Of a stretch of 64,000 bases of DNA, positions 35,395 through 43,044 are shown piece after piece. The stretch covers positions 62,001-126,000 of the forward strand of contig JAIOPL010000004.1 of the NCBI GenBank assembly GCA_021413925.1, read 5' to 3'. Source of the stretch: Verrucomicrobiota bacterium (GTDB taxonomy: Bacteria > Verrucomicrobiota > Verrucomicrobiia > Chthoniobacterales > UBA6821). Both the position numbers and the translations under genes were made by a program. The stretch's first letter is position 1; each line of letters begins with the position of its first letter. Under the pieces are notes generated by a model that saw only the letters and a list, made by a program, of their open reading frames with translations, did no database searches and was not told where the DNA came from.

Positions 35395-37992
35395 TCACGG
35401 AGCGTTTGTGCTGAGTGACGGCCCTGATCCCAAGGGCGTAGATTCTAAAGGGTCTGACTTCAGTGACTCCAACTTTGGAGGTTCGATTTTAGGAAGTAGC
35501 GCTTTCATCCGGATGTCGCCTTCGGAGAACCCCACTTCGACGGAGACCTGTCCCTCAGGCATGACCCACTGGTTCTTTACCGGATGCCAGTACATGAGTG
35601 AGCTGTCGGGGAGGGAGATCGTAATTCTTTTCGAGTCCCCGGAATTCAACTCGACTCGTTGGAATCCCTTCAGCTCACGGAGGGGTCGCAGAGTCGATTC
35701 TCCTGTCAGGCTTATGTAGAGCTGAATGACGGCAGCTCCGGAGCGGGTACCAGTATTCGCCACATTAACAGTCATGGTGTGTCCATCTGCAGTGGGACTT
35801 GCGGTGAGTCCCGAGAGATCAAAATTCGTGTAACTCAGTCCAAATCCGAATGGGAACAGCGGTTCGTGGCCCGATCGATCATAGCCTCGGTATCCATAAA
35901 AGATGCCCTCATGGTAGTCCACCACGGGCCACTCCTTCCCTTTCGGGAAAGTTCCCGGGTAATGGCGGAAGGCGGGGTTCTCATCGATCGTTCGGTCGAA
36001 GGTGCAGGGAAGGTGACCCGAGGGATTGGCATCACCGAAGAGCACCGAGGCGAGGGCTGTCCCCGCTTCCTGTCCGAGATACCATGACTGAAGCACCGCG
36101 GGCACCTTGCCGATCCACGGGCGCATATCGACGCCCGCCCCGCCGCTCAAGACGACGATGGTACGGGGATTCGCTTCGCAGACCTGCTTGATGAGAAGCT
36201 GCTGGCTGATCGGCAGGGCAAACCCCCGGTCGAAACCCTCTCCCTCAACCTCCGGTGTCAGGCCTACGCAGACCACGGCGGCATCGGCACTCTTGGCCGG
36301 GAACAATCCGGTCGCCTCCTCGGCCACGGGAATGATCTTCACGGAGACCCTGCCGCTCCCGCGCCCCACTTCGCTAGCGGTGATTTTCAGGGGAATGCGG
36401 CTCCCTTGTTCAAGGGTCATGACATAGCTGTCGGGATTACCGAGTTCGCGGTCTCCGAGGCGGATCTCCGGATGTCCCTCGGCGACGAGTTCGTAGATCC
36501 CTCCCTGTGGAACCTCTATTTCGGCATCCCAGGTGATGCGTGCCTCGCGCCCCTTGGGGACATCCTCCGGGGGGGAGTTCTTTCCCCATGAGATCCCGAT
36601 CGTCCGTTCCCTCGAGGTGGTGACCCTGGTGAAGTTGGGTTGGTCGATGCTCGTCATCTTCCTGATGCCGGTGATCCTCGGCGGGATGGGAACCGGCTTT
36701 CCGTATTCGAGGAAGTCGAAGACCGAGAAAGGTTTTTTGATCCGGGTCGGCGCGTAGAAGACCTCCGTTCCCTCAGGCAGGGCCTTGCGAATTCCCTCCA
36801 GAAAGCTGACCTTCCTGAACGGAGTGACTCCGCCGCTTCCTCCACCCACGGCCGGGGTGTCCTGGGCATTCGGACCATAGACGACCACGCGATGCATCTT
36901 TCCCTTGTCGAGCGGAAGGAGCGCGGGATCATTCTTGAGCAGAACGATCGACTTGGTCGCCACTTCGAGGGCAAGGGCAGAGTTTGCCGGGGAATCGAGA
37001 GGCAGGTCCTTCCTGCGCTGCTCCCTGTCGAGGAATCCCATCGAGACGGCCATGCGCAGCAGCCTGCGAACTGCATCGTCGATCCGCTCGCTCGAGAGCC
37101 GTCCCTCCCGGAGTGCCTTGGAGACGCTTTCCTTGGTCACGCGGTAGGCCATCGGCATTTCCAGGTCGAGTCCCCTGGCAATCGAGTCGACGGAGTCGGT
37201 CGCCCACCAATCCGACATCACAAGCCCGGGGAATCCCCATTCCTTCTTGAGGATCTCCTCCTGCAACTGCTTGTTGGAGGTGCTGGGAAAACCGTTGAGC
37301 TTGTTGTAGGCCGACATCACCGACCAGACTCCACCGTTCTCCACTGCCTTGAGGAAGGGATGAAGATAGATCTCACGAAGTGTCTGCTCGTTCATGATCG
37401 ACTCGATCTCCATGCGTCTCCATTCGGTGTCGTTGCCGACATAGTGCTTCACTGTTGCCGCGACTCCCTGGCTCTGGAGCCCCCGGATCCATTCCGAGGA
37501 GAGCTTTCCGGTCAGGAAGGGATCCTCGCCGAAATACTCGAAGTTGCGACCGTTGAGCGGTGTGCGTGCGATGTTCACCCCCGGGCCGAGCTGGATATGG
37601 ATGCCACGGGCACGGGCTTCACGGCCCAACGCCTCGCCGTAACGGAAGGCGAGCTTCGGATCCCATGTGGCTGCAAGGGCGATCCCGCTCGGGAAAGAGC
37701 AGGCAGGACCGTGGGCACGCACCCCTTGGGGGCCGTCGGCCATGACGAGCTTCGGGATGCCGAGTCGGGGAATGGCGATCGTCGACATGCCGTCGTTGCC
37801 GTCACCGGCAAGGAGGCTGATCTTCTCCTCCTCCGTGAGTTTACCAAGCAAATGCTCCACCCGTCGTTCGATCGCGGCGGCACGATCGCCGGTCGGATAG
37901 TGATGTGTTGCAGGTGTCTCGGATCCCTTAACGGAGGCGTGCAGCGAGACTGTGGAAAGCAGTGCTGCAAGGATTCCGGCAAGGAGCCTCAT
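35395..37992 (-). CDS. Secreted GH3 beta-glucosidase-like enzyme
   Basis: The 865-residue protein has a signal peptide (MRLLAGILAALLSTVSLHA). The GH3 N-domain includes MADGPQGVRAHGP, VKHYVGNDTEWRRMEI and the nucleophile Asp in GLVMSDWWATDSVDS. The C-domain (AVVCVGLTPEVEGEGFDRGF) is split by a PA14-like insert (about 430-560). A fibronectin-III-like domain closes the protein (MTVNVANTGTRSGAAVIQLY). The substrate is probably a beta-glucoside from plant or algal material. Its start overlaps the CbiX-like stop by 4 bases. Confidence 0.94.
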   Translation of the reverse strand: MRLLAGILAALLSTVSLHASVKGSETPATHHYPTGDRAAAIERRVEHLLGKLTEEEKISLLAGDGNDGMSTIAIPRLGIPKLVMADGPQGVRAHGPACSFPSGIALAATWDPKLAFRYGEALGREARARGIHIQLGPGVNIARTPLNGRNFEYFGEDPFLTGKLSSEWIRGLQSQGVAATVKHYVGNDTEWRRMEIESIMNEQTLREIYLHPFLKAVENGGVWSVMSAYNKLNGFPSTSNKQLQEEILKKEWGFPGLVMSDWWATDSVDSIARGLDLEMPMAYRVTKESVSKALREGRLSSERIDDAVRRLLRMAVSMGFLDREQRRKDLPLDSPANSALALEVATKSIVLLKNDPALLPLDKGKMHRVVVYGPNAQDTPAVGGGSGGVTPFRKVSFLEGIRKALPEGTEVFYAPTRIKKPFSVFDFLEYGKPVPIPPRITGIRKMTSIDQPNFTRVTTSRERTIGISWGKNSPPEDVPKGREARITWDAEIEVPQGGIYELVAEGHPEIRLGDRELGNPDSYVMTLEQGSRIPLKITASEVGRGSGRVSVKIIPVAEEATGLFPAKSADAAVVCVGLTPEVEGEGFDRGFALPISQQLLIKQVCEANPRTIVVLSGGAGVDMRPWIGKVPAVLQSWYLGQEAGTALASVLFGDANPSGHLPCTFDRTIDENPAFRHYPGTFPKGKEWPVVDYHEGIFYGYRGYDRSGHEPLFPFGFGLSYTNFDLSGLTASPTADGHTMTVNVANTGTRSGAAVIQLYISLTGESTLRPLRELKGFQRVELNSGDSKRITISLPDSSLMYWHPVKNQWVMPEGQVSVEVGFSEGDIRMKALLPKIEPPKLESLKSDPLESTPLGSGPSLSTNAP

Positions 37993-38804
37993 GATTCGGT
38001 CACGGGGGCGGATGCATCGAAGGCCGCAACCTGATCGAGTATCACATCGGCCATCATCGGATCGGTGCCGATCGCGCTGCCATAGTAGAGCTCCTTGCCC
38101 TGCAGATTATGAGGATTGGACTGAAAGACATCCGACTGGCTTGCGGCCGGACCGACCTCCTCACGGATGCCAAGCAGCACGGGAATATCCTGATAGCTAT
38201 GGAGTCCGTCGCTGATAAAGAAGGGGATCACGACGACATTCTGTTGGCTTGTCATGGCGGCCCAGTCGTTGATCAAGGGGGCCTCCTCCATGTATGTAGG
38301 GAGTACCTCCGCATAGAGACCGAGCTCGGAAAGGAGTCTGACTTGGGTCTTTGCCGCTTTGGCGGAGTTGTCGTTCAGATTAGTCCCGTGGCCGACGATC
38401 AGCAGACTGGTTTCCTTGGTTGGGACTCCTGGAGCCGTTTCGCGCGCGCGCTTGAGCAGCACTTCGGTCATAGATGGATGGTTGCCGACCGGCTCGCAGT
38501 AGCGAATGGTCATTCCGTTGCGTTGGGTGAGGGGGCCTTCGAGTTCCAGTTCTCTTGGGATCACGGTCTGGGTGAAGTATCCCTCGCTGATAAAATTCGG
38601 CACAATGTAGACATCCGGGGAAGAGACCGAGTGCAGGATCTCCCTCATGGAGGGCTCCTCTTTCCAGAAACAGCAGAGGACCTGGTCGAAGATGCCCCGC
38701 TCACGGATGGCATCGGCGAGACGGTGATTGGGCTCGCTGGAATCCGGATTGGTCGTCGATCCGTGACCGACGATCACGAGTGTTGTGCTGGGGCGCTTCT
38801 CCAT
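37989..38804 (-). CDS. CbiX-like sirohydrochlorin chelatase family protein, two-domain
   Basis: The 271-residue product starts at ATG 38804 (MEKRPSTTLVIVGHGST). Two repeats of the CbiX fold are visible, each starting with a VIVGHGx motif: IVGHGSTTNP near residue 12 and LIVGHGTNLND near residue 160. Each ends in a metal-site-like stretch: IVPNFISEGYFTQTVIPREL and VIPFFISDGLHSYQDIPVLL. The family inserts Co, Fe or Ni into sirohydrochlorin, but no corrin or siroheme genes are nearby, so the substrate is open. It overlaps the GH3 start (ATGA) and is 69 bases from the YkgJ gene. Confidence 0.85.
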   Translation of the reverse strand: MEKRPSTTLVIVGHGSTTNPDSSEPNHRLADAIRERGIFDQVLCCFWKEEPSMREILHSVSSPDVYIVPNFISEGYFTQTVIPRELELEGPLTQRNGMTIRYCEPVGNHPSMTEVLLKRARETAPGVPTKETSLLIVGHGTNLNDNSAKAAKTQVRLLSELGLYAEVLPTYMEEAPLINDWAAMTSQQNVVVIPFFISDGLHSYQDIPVLLGIREEVGPAASQSDVFQSNPHNLQGKELYYGSAIGTDPMMADVILDQVAAFDASAPVTES

Positions 38805-38873
38805 TTCTGGAAGAATAATTGTCAGAAAAAAAGGAGCAAGGGAATCAAGCCTGAACTCTCCTGCTTCCAACTT

Positions 38874-39344
38874 CTATTTCAAGTCTTCCAGCGCATCCCG
38901 GATGGCCACGGTGATGTCACGACCCCCATCCCCCCCGATTCGAGCGTCGATCTCCTCGAGGCGGTGGATCCACTCGGTGACTTCCTTTCTGGTATAGGGA
39001 CCTCCTGCGGCTTCGCAGAAATGGGTGCGGCATCCGAAGGGTCGTCCCTCGTAGATCATGCAGCGTGACGTGTAGGGGTGAAGCAGCGGACAGGCTCCAT
39101 CCTCGCGCTTCGGTAATTCCTTTCTACCCGCGGCGCGAACAGCCTTAGCTGCCGTGAGTGCCTCTCCCTTGGTCAGGACGGGAGTCGCCCCCGTGAGTTG
39201 AAAACGGCAGCACTCGGTCAGCAGGGTACAGTTACGCTCGGGAGGGTTAGCCTTGAGTTCCGCATAGATCTGACGGACACCGGCAATAGCCTCCTCGGTA
39301 TCGCGACGAGGATCGGAAGTCTTGTGGGGATTGCGGCGGCGCAT
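38874..39344 (-). CDS. YkgJ-family cysteine-cluster protein
   Basis: The 156-residue protein carries a metal-binding Cys cluster: RNCTLLTECCRFQLTG in the N-terminal half, CPLLHPYTSRCMIYEGRPFG in the middle, then CRTHFCE. This is the UPF0153/YkgJ pattern, thought to bind zinc or iron-sulfur. The function is unknown. The charged N-terminus (MRRRNPHKTSDPRRDTE) has no signal peptide. It precedes the CbiX-like gene on the same strand and may share a metal-related role. Confidence 0.88.
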   Translation of the reverse strand: MRRRNPHKTSDPRRDTEEAIAGVRQIYAELKANPPERNCTLLTECCRFQLTGATPVLTKGEALTAAKAVRAAGRKELPKREDGACPLLHPYTSRCMIYEGRPFGCRTHFCEAAGGPYTRKEVTEWIHRLEEIDARIGGDGGRDITVAIRDALEDLK

Positions 39345-39354
39345 CGGGAAGGAA

Positions 39355-39392
39355 AATTATGAAGGATGAATTATGAATGATGAAGGGTTGAA
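39355..39392. repeat. ATGAATT-type repeat flanking the four-helix-bundle gene, left copy
   Basis: ATTATGAAGGATGAATTATG and GAATGATGAAGGGTTGAAG overlap the last codons and stop of the four-helix-bundle gene. The repeat therefore encodes part of its C-terminus (LHHS). A matching copy with the same neighbouring codons occurs at 10925. Confidence 0.75.
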
Positions 39393-39754
39393 GCCTTGGT
39401 TCTCTTTGAAATCGTCGTCAGGATGGCGATGAGCTCATCACATTCCCTGCTGAGTTCCTTGGTTTTCAGAAGCGGAAGAATGTCTGATTCAACCAGCAAA
39501 TCCAACCAGTATGCGGTTTCATCGAGTTCTTTCAGGCAATCCCCGATCTTGGCAATGAACTCGTTTCTCGATCGTGATCGATTGGCTTCACGATAATTCG
39601 CTCCCACGGAAGTACCGGATCTCAGAACCTGTTTTCCCAGAGTTTGTGCCAGGGTGTTTTTCGGAAGGGCGCTATAGAGCCTGATCACCCTCAGGGCGAA
39701 TGTCTTCGTCCTAGCGGATAGGTCGGCGGCTGGTTTCTTTTCATCATTCATCAT
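39371..39754 (-). CDS. Four-helix-bundle protein (23S rRNA IVP / Avd-like family)
   Basis: The 127-residue protein starts MMNDEKKPAADLSARTKTFA. It has four amphipathic helices and the family motifs FALRVIRLYSALPKNTLAQT, LGKQVLRSGTSVGANYREA and RSRSRNEFIAKIGDCLKELD. Members were first found in 23S rRNA intervening sequences and are related to the Avd accessory protein of diversity-generating retroelements. Here it is alone, with no reverse transcriptase or rRNA. Both start and stop are formed by ATGAATT-type repeat DNA, and a deleted copy exists at 10925. A mobile role is inferred; its biochemical function is unknown. Confidence 0.9.
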   Translation of the reverse strand: MMNDEKKPAADLSARTKTFALRVIRLYSALPKNTLAQTLGKQVLRSGTSVGANYREANRSRSRNEFIAKIGDCLKELDETAYWLDLLVESDILPLLKTKELSRECDELIAILTTISKRTKASTLHHS

Positions 39755-39874
39755 TGACGGCACTTTGCCCCCGCAAAGCTGTGCCGCCCTAATGGGCTGC
39801 TCCTGAGTCGCAGTCTTACGCGCCGCTCCCGAGCGGCTTGTTTCATCCTTCATAATTCTTAATTCATCCTTTCT
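39755..39874. repeat. Right flank of the four-helix-bundle gene: hairpins and ATGAATT-type repeat
   Basis: CTTTGC/GCAAAG and GCCGCT/AGCGGC hairpins lie just upstream of the gene's start. The TTTCATCCTTCATAATTC repeat at 39841-39858 continues as TTAATTCATCC and is shared with the deleted copy at 11007-11021. The whole unit, about 39355-39872, is inserted between the YkgJ and HI0933 genes. Confidence 0.65.
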
Positions 39875-41059
39875 TCAGATTGCTGTACCGCAGGCACTGG
39901 CACTGGCCCAGGCCCATTGGAAGTTATAGCCGCCTAGCCAGCCCGTGACATCCACAACTTCACCGATGAAATAAAGGCCCGGAACCTTTCTTGATTCCAT
40001 TGTCTTGGAAGAGAGTTCGCCGGTGTCGATACCGCCGCAGGTGACCTCCGCCTTCGGATATCCCTCCGTCCCGGAGAAGGACTGCTTCCATCCATGAAGC
40101 GATGCATCGAGTCTCTCAATCTCCTCCTTGCTGCAACTTGCAAGTGGCTTCTCGGGTGCATTCCTAGAACACCATGACTCGGCAAAGCGCCGCGGCCAGA
40201 TTTTGGAAAGACTCTGCAATGCCGTTGTGCCGCTGCGGATTGTTGACGCGAAAGCCTCCGAATCTGTTTTCTCAGGGAGAAGGTTGATTGCGAGAGGGGA
40301 AGTTCCATCCCAATAAGAGGAGATCTGGAGGGCTGCCGGGCCGCTGAGTCCTCGATGGGTGAAGAGCATGGCCTCCTCGAATCGACGGCCTCCGGCAGTG
40401 ATTCGCACTAGGAGAGCCACCCCTGCAAGTGGTTCGTAAAAGTTTTTTTCCGAGGATTGGAAGGTGAGGGGAACGAGCCCTGGGCGGAGTTCCGTCACTC
40501 CGATTCCGAACTTCCGGGCGATCCGATAGCCGAGATCACTCGCGCCGAGCTTTGGAAAGGAGAGCCCTCCAGTGGCCATGACCAAGGCATCGGATTGAAA
40601 GGTTCCCCGGGATGTGTGAATAACGAACTTGTCTCTCTTTTCCACCTCACGGACATCGCAGTGGGAGAGGACCCTGACTCCGGCTTCGCGGCATTCGCTC
40701 TCTAACATTCCGATGATCTGACGCGAACTGCCGTCGCAGAACTGCTGTCCCAGCTTTTTTTCATGGTAGGCGATGCCATGCTTTTCTACGAGCCCGATGA
40801 AGTCCCAGGGGGTGTAGCGGGCCAGTGCCGATTTGCAGAAGTCTGGGTTCTCGGAGAGGTAGTTCTCTGCGGAGGCGTTAATATTGGTGAAGTTACAGCG
40901 TCCGCCGCCGGAGATCTCGATCTTCTTTCCAAGCCGTTCGTTGTGTTCCAGAAGAAGGACCCTCTTTCCACGATTCGCCGCTGTGAAGGCGCAGAACATA
41001 CCACCACCACCACCGCCAATCACAATGACATCATACTGTTCGGGTATCTCCGTGCTCAC
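39875..41059 (-). CDS. HI0933/BaiN-family NAD(P)/FAD-dependent oxidoreductase
   Basis: The 394-residue flavoprotein starts at GTG 41059 (STEIPEQYDVIVIGGGGGG). The FAD dinucleotide motif is VIVIGGGGGGMFCAFTAANR. SGGGRCNFTN, VMATGGLSFPKLGASDLGY and the C-terminal GEVVDVTGWLGGYNFQWAWA are the HI0933 family signatures. Longer starts lie in the upstream repeat. The substrate is unknown; relatives include bile-acid reductase BaiN. It is divergent from the DEAD-box gene. Confidence 0.9.
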   Translation of the reverse strand: MSTEIPEQYDVIVIGGGGGGMFCAFTAANRGKRVLLLEHNERLGKKIEISGGGRCNFTNINASAENYLSENPDFCKSALARYTPWDFIGLVEKHGIAYHEKKLGQQFCDGSSRQIIGMLESECREAGVRVLSHCDVREVEKRDKFVIHTSRGTFQSDALVMATGGLSFPKLGASDLGYRIARKFGIGVTELRPGLVPLTFQSSEKNFYEPLAGVALLVRITAGGRRFEEAMLFTHRGLSGPAALQISSYWDGTSPLAINLLPEKTDSEAFASTIRSGTTALQSLSKIWPRRFAESWCSRNAPEKPLASCSKEEIERLDASLHGWKQSFSGTEGYPKAEVTCGGIDTGELSSKTMESRKVPGLYFIGEVVDVTGWLGGYNFQWAWASASACGTAI

Positions 41060-41101
41060 CAGATAGTCATGACAGAGGGGGGCTGCGTGTGGAACAAGGG
41101 A

Positions 41102-41195
41102 AAGTATGAATGCTGAAGTATGAGGGATGAGTTGGTGAGTGAAAAAGGCGCGATTGCCAGGACTTTTATACTTCATCACTCATAATTCATCCTTC
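41102..41195. repeat. ATGAATT-type repeat, inverted pair
   Basis: AAGTATGAATGCTGAAGTATG at 41102-41122 continues as AGGGATGAG. It faces ATACTTCATCACTCATAATT and TCATCCTTC at 41168-41195. It lies between the divergent HI0933 and DEAD-box genes. The inner 35 bases do not match the four-helix-bundle gene. Confidence 0.65.
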
Positions 41196-41251
41196 TCTCC
41201 CGTCCGTTCCTTGGTGACTTGGGCGTCTTTAGTGCGTAGATTCCTTGCCTT

Positions 41252-42838
41252 ATGGAAAAACACCGCTTCGACAGCCTTGGGCTCTCACCTGAAATCCTCA
41301 AGGCAGTCGCCCAGCTTGGCTTTGAGGAGGCCACGCCGATTCAGTCAGCCGCTATTCCGGTCCTGATGGAAGGCGGAGATCTGGTGGGACAGTCTCAGAC
41401 AGGCTCCGGGAAGACGGCAGCATTTGCAATTCCTGCGATCGAAAAAGTTGACCCCGCGAGCAAGGCCGTTCAGGTCCTGATTCTTTGTCCCACCCGCGAA
41501 CTCGCCGAGCAGGTCGCCGACGAGGTGCACCGCTTGACTGCCTTCAAGCGCTCTATCCACTCGGTGCCCATCTATGGTGGCGCCTCCTATGACCGTCAGC
41601 TTTTTGAGCTCAAGAAAGGTGTTCAGATCGTCATCGGCACCCCCGGACGCATCATCGACCATCTTGAGCGCGGCACCCTCAAGCTGGATCAGCTCAAGGT
41701 CGCGATCTTGGACGAGGCCGACCGCATGCTCGATATGGGTTTCCGCGACGATATCCAGAAGATCCTGGATGCGACGCCCGATGAGCGTCAGACGGTCTTC
41801 TTCTCCGCCACTCTCTCAGGTCCGATCAAGCAGCTCATCAGCCGCTACTCCCGCGATGCCAAGACTGTCGCGATCGAGCGAAAGGATGTTGCCGCTCCTG
41901 ACATCGAGCAGTTCTTCTACGAGATCCCGCCCCGCGGCAAGACCCAGGCCCTGATTCGTCTGGTGGACTTTCACGCCTTTCGACTCGGCATTATTTTCTG
42001 CAACACCCAGCGCATGGTGGACGAGCTTGCCGATGCCTTGCTGGCGCAGGGATTCTCGGCAGACCGCCTCCATGGTGGCATTACCCAGGCCCAGCGCACG
42101 CGTGTCATGAACAAGTTCAAGAACTCCGAGTTTGAGTTCCTGGTAGCCACCGATGTCGCCGCCCGAGGCATCGATGTTGATGCCCTGGAGGTAGTGATCA
42201 ACTACGACCTTCCGCATGATCCCGAGGATTACGTCCATCGTATCGGCCGCACCGGTCGTGCCGGCCGCAAGGGAATGGCTGCGACCTTCGTCACAGGCCG
42301 CGATATCTACAAGATCCAGTATCTCGAGAAGTTCACCCACTCACGTATTCGCAGAGCGAATATCCCAACCTCTTCCGAGGTGGAGGGAAAGCGTTCCGAG
42401 CAGATGTTCGGGAAGGTTCAGGCCCTTTTGGCCTCGCGGAATTTCACCGACCAGACCCAGTTCACCGACCGGTTAATGGAAGAAGGTTTCCAGGCTACGG
42501 AGGTCTGCTCCGCTCTCTTCTCACTTCTGCTTGGTCAGAGCGGCGGAGAAGAGTCCTTCTCAGCGCCGAAAGTTTCTGGCAAGAGCGAGTTCCCCATTGA
42601 GTTGCCAGACCATGAGGGATTCGCCCAGCCAAAGGGTTTCAAGAAAGGGAACTTCCAGCCGCGTGAGACAGGTATTGTCTCGCCCTACGCAGCTCAGGGT
42701 TCTTCGGGAGGGGGTGCGAAGCCGGGCTTTAAACCTGCGGTGAAGCCTTCATTTAAGCCTTCTTTCAAGGCTCCCTTTGAGAAAGGAAAGCCCAGCAAGT
42801 TCGCCAAGGGATTCAAGAAGGATCGGGGTTCAAGATAG
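41252..42838 (+). CDS. DEAD-box RNA helicase (RhlE-like)
   Basis: The 528-residue ATP-dependent RNA helicase shows the Q motif region GFEEATPIQSAAIPVL, motif I SQTGSGKT, PTRELAEQ, GTPGRIID, DEAD in VAILDEADRMLDMGF, SAT in FFSATLSG, and HRIGRTGRAGRKG. The C-terminal tail (GFKPAVKPSFKPSFKAPFEK) is basic and repetitive and probably binds RNA. It likely acts in ribosome assembly or RNA decay. It is a single plus-strand gene flanked by repeat families. Confidence 0.95.
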   Translation: MEKHRFDSLGLSPEILKAVAQLGFEEATPIQSAAIPVLMEGGDLVGQSQTGSGKTAAFAIPAIEKVDPASKAVQVLILCPTRELAEQVADEVHRLTAFKRSIHSVPIYGGASYDRQLFELKKGVQIVIGTPGRIIDHLERGTLKLDQLKVAILDEADRMLDMGFRDDIQKILDATPDERQTVFFSATLSGPIKQLISRYSRDAKTVAIERKDVAAPDIEQFFYEIPPRGKTQALIRLVDFHAFRLGIIFCNTQRMVDELADALLAQGFSADRLHGGITQAQRTRVMNKFKNSEFEFLVATDVAARGIDVDALEVVINYDLPHDPEDYVHRIGRTGRAGRKGMAATFVTGRDIYKIQYLEKFTHSRIRRANIPTSSEVEGKRSEQMFGKVQALLASRNFTDQTQFTDRLMEEGFQATEVCSALFSLLLGQSGGEESFSAPKVSGKSEFPIELPDHEGFAQPKGFKKGNFQPRETGIVSPYAAQGSSGGGAKPGFKPAVKPSFKPSFKAPFEKGKPSKFAKGFKKDRGSR

Positions 42839-42848
42839 TGAACCGATG

Positions 42849-43044
42849 ACTCGCGCAGAGGCGCAGAGGCGCGGAGTTTTTTAATCTGGATGCATCGGAT
42901 GCGTAGCAACGGCCAAGCAAGCAAATCAGAAGAACCAGGCGCGAAGAAACGGCCAGAGATGCCAACTCAAGAGCTTTGGGGAAAACATGAAAGGGATCTG
43001 TCTTAAATCCCTCTGCGCCTCTGCGCCTCTGCGCGAGTTTTTTG
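42849..43044. repeat. Paired CGCAGAGG-type inverted repeat, copy 4
   Basis: This is the best copy. CTCGCGCAGAGGCGCAGAGG at 42850 is followed by CGCGGAG and TTTTTT. The right arm (43011-43044) is the reverse complement with one mismatch over about 28 bases, also followed by TTTTTT. The right arm overlaps the start of the sialate-esterase-like gene and encodes SLCASAPLREFF. Confidence 0.85.

Noticed and set aside
36640-38034. Long plus-strand open frame of 464 codons
   Set aside because: It lies antisense to the GH3 gene, whose motifs are clear; the translation is Arg/Gly/His-rich with no fold, as expected for a shadow frame.
39371-39754. Diversity-generating retroelement
   Set aside because: The four-helix-bundle protein is Avd-like, but there is no reverse transcriptase, template repeat or variable repeat in the neighbourhood.
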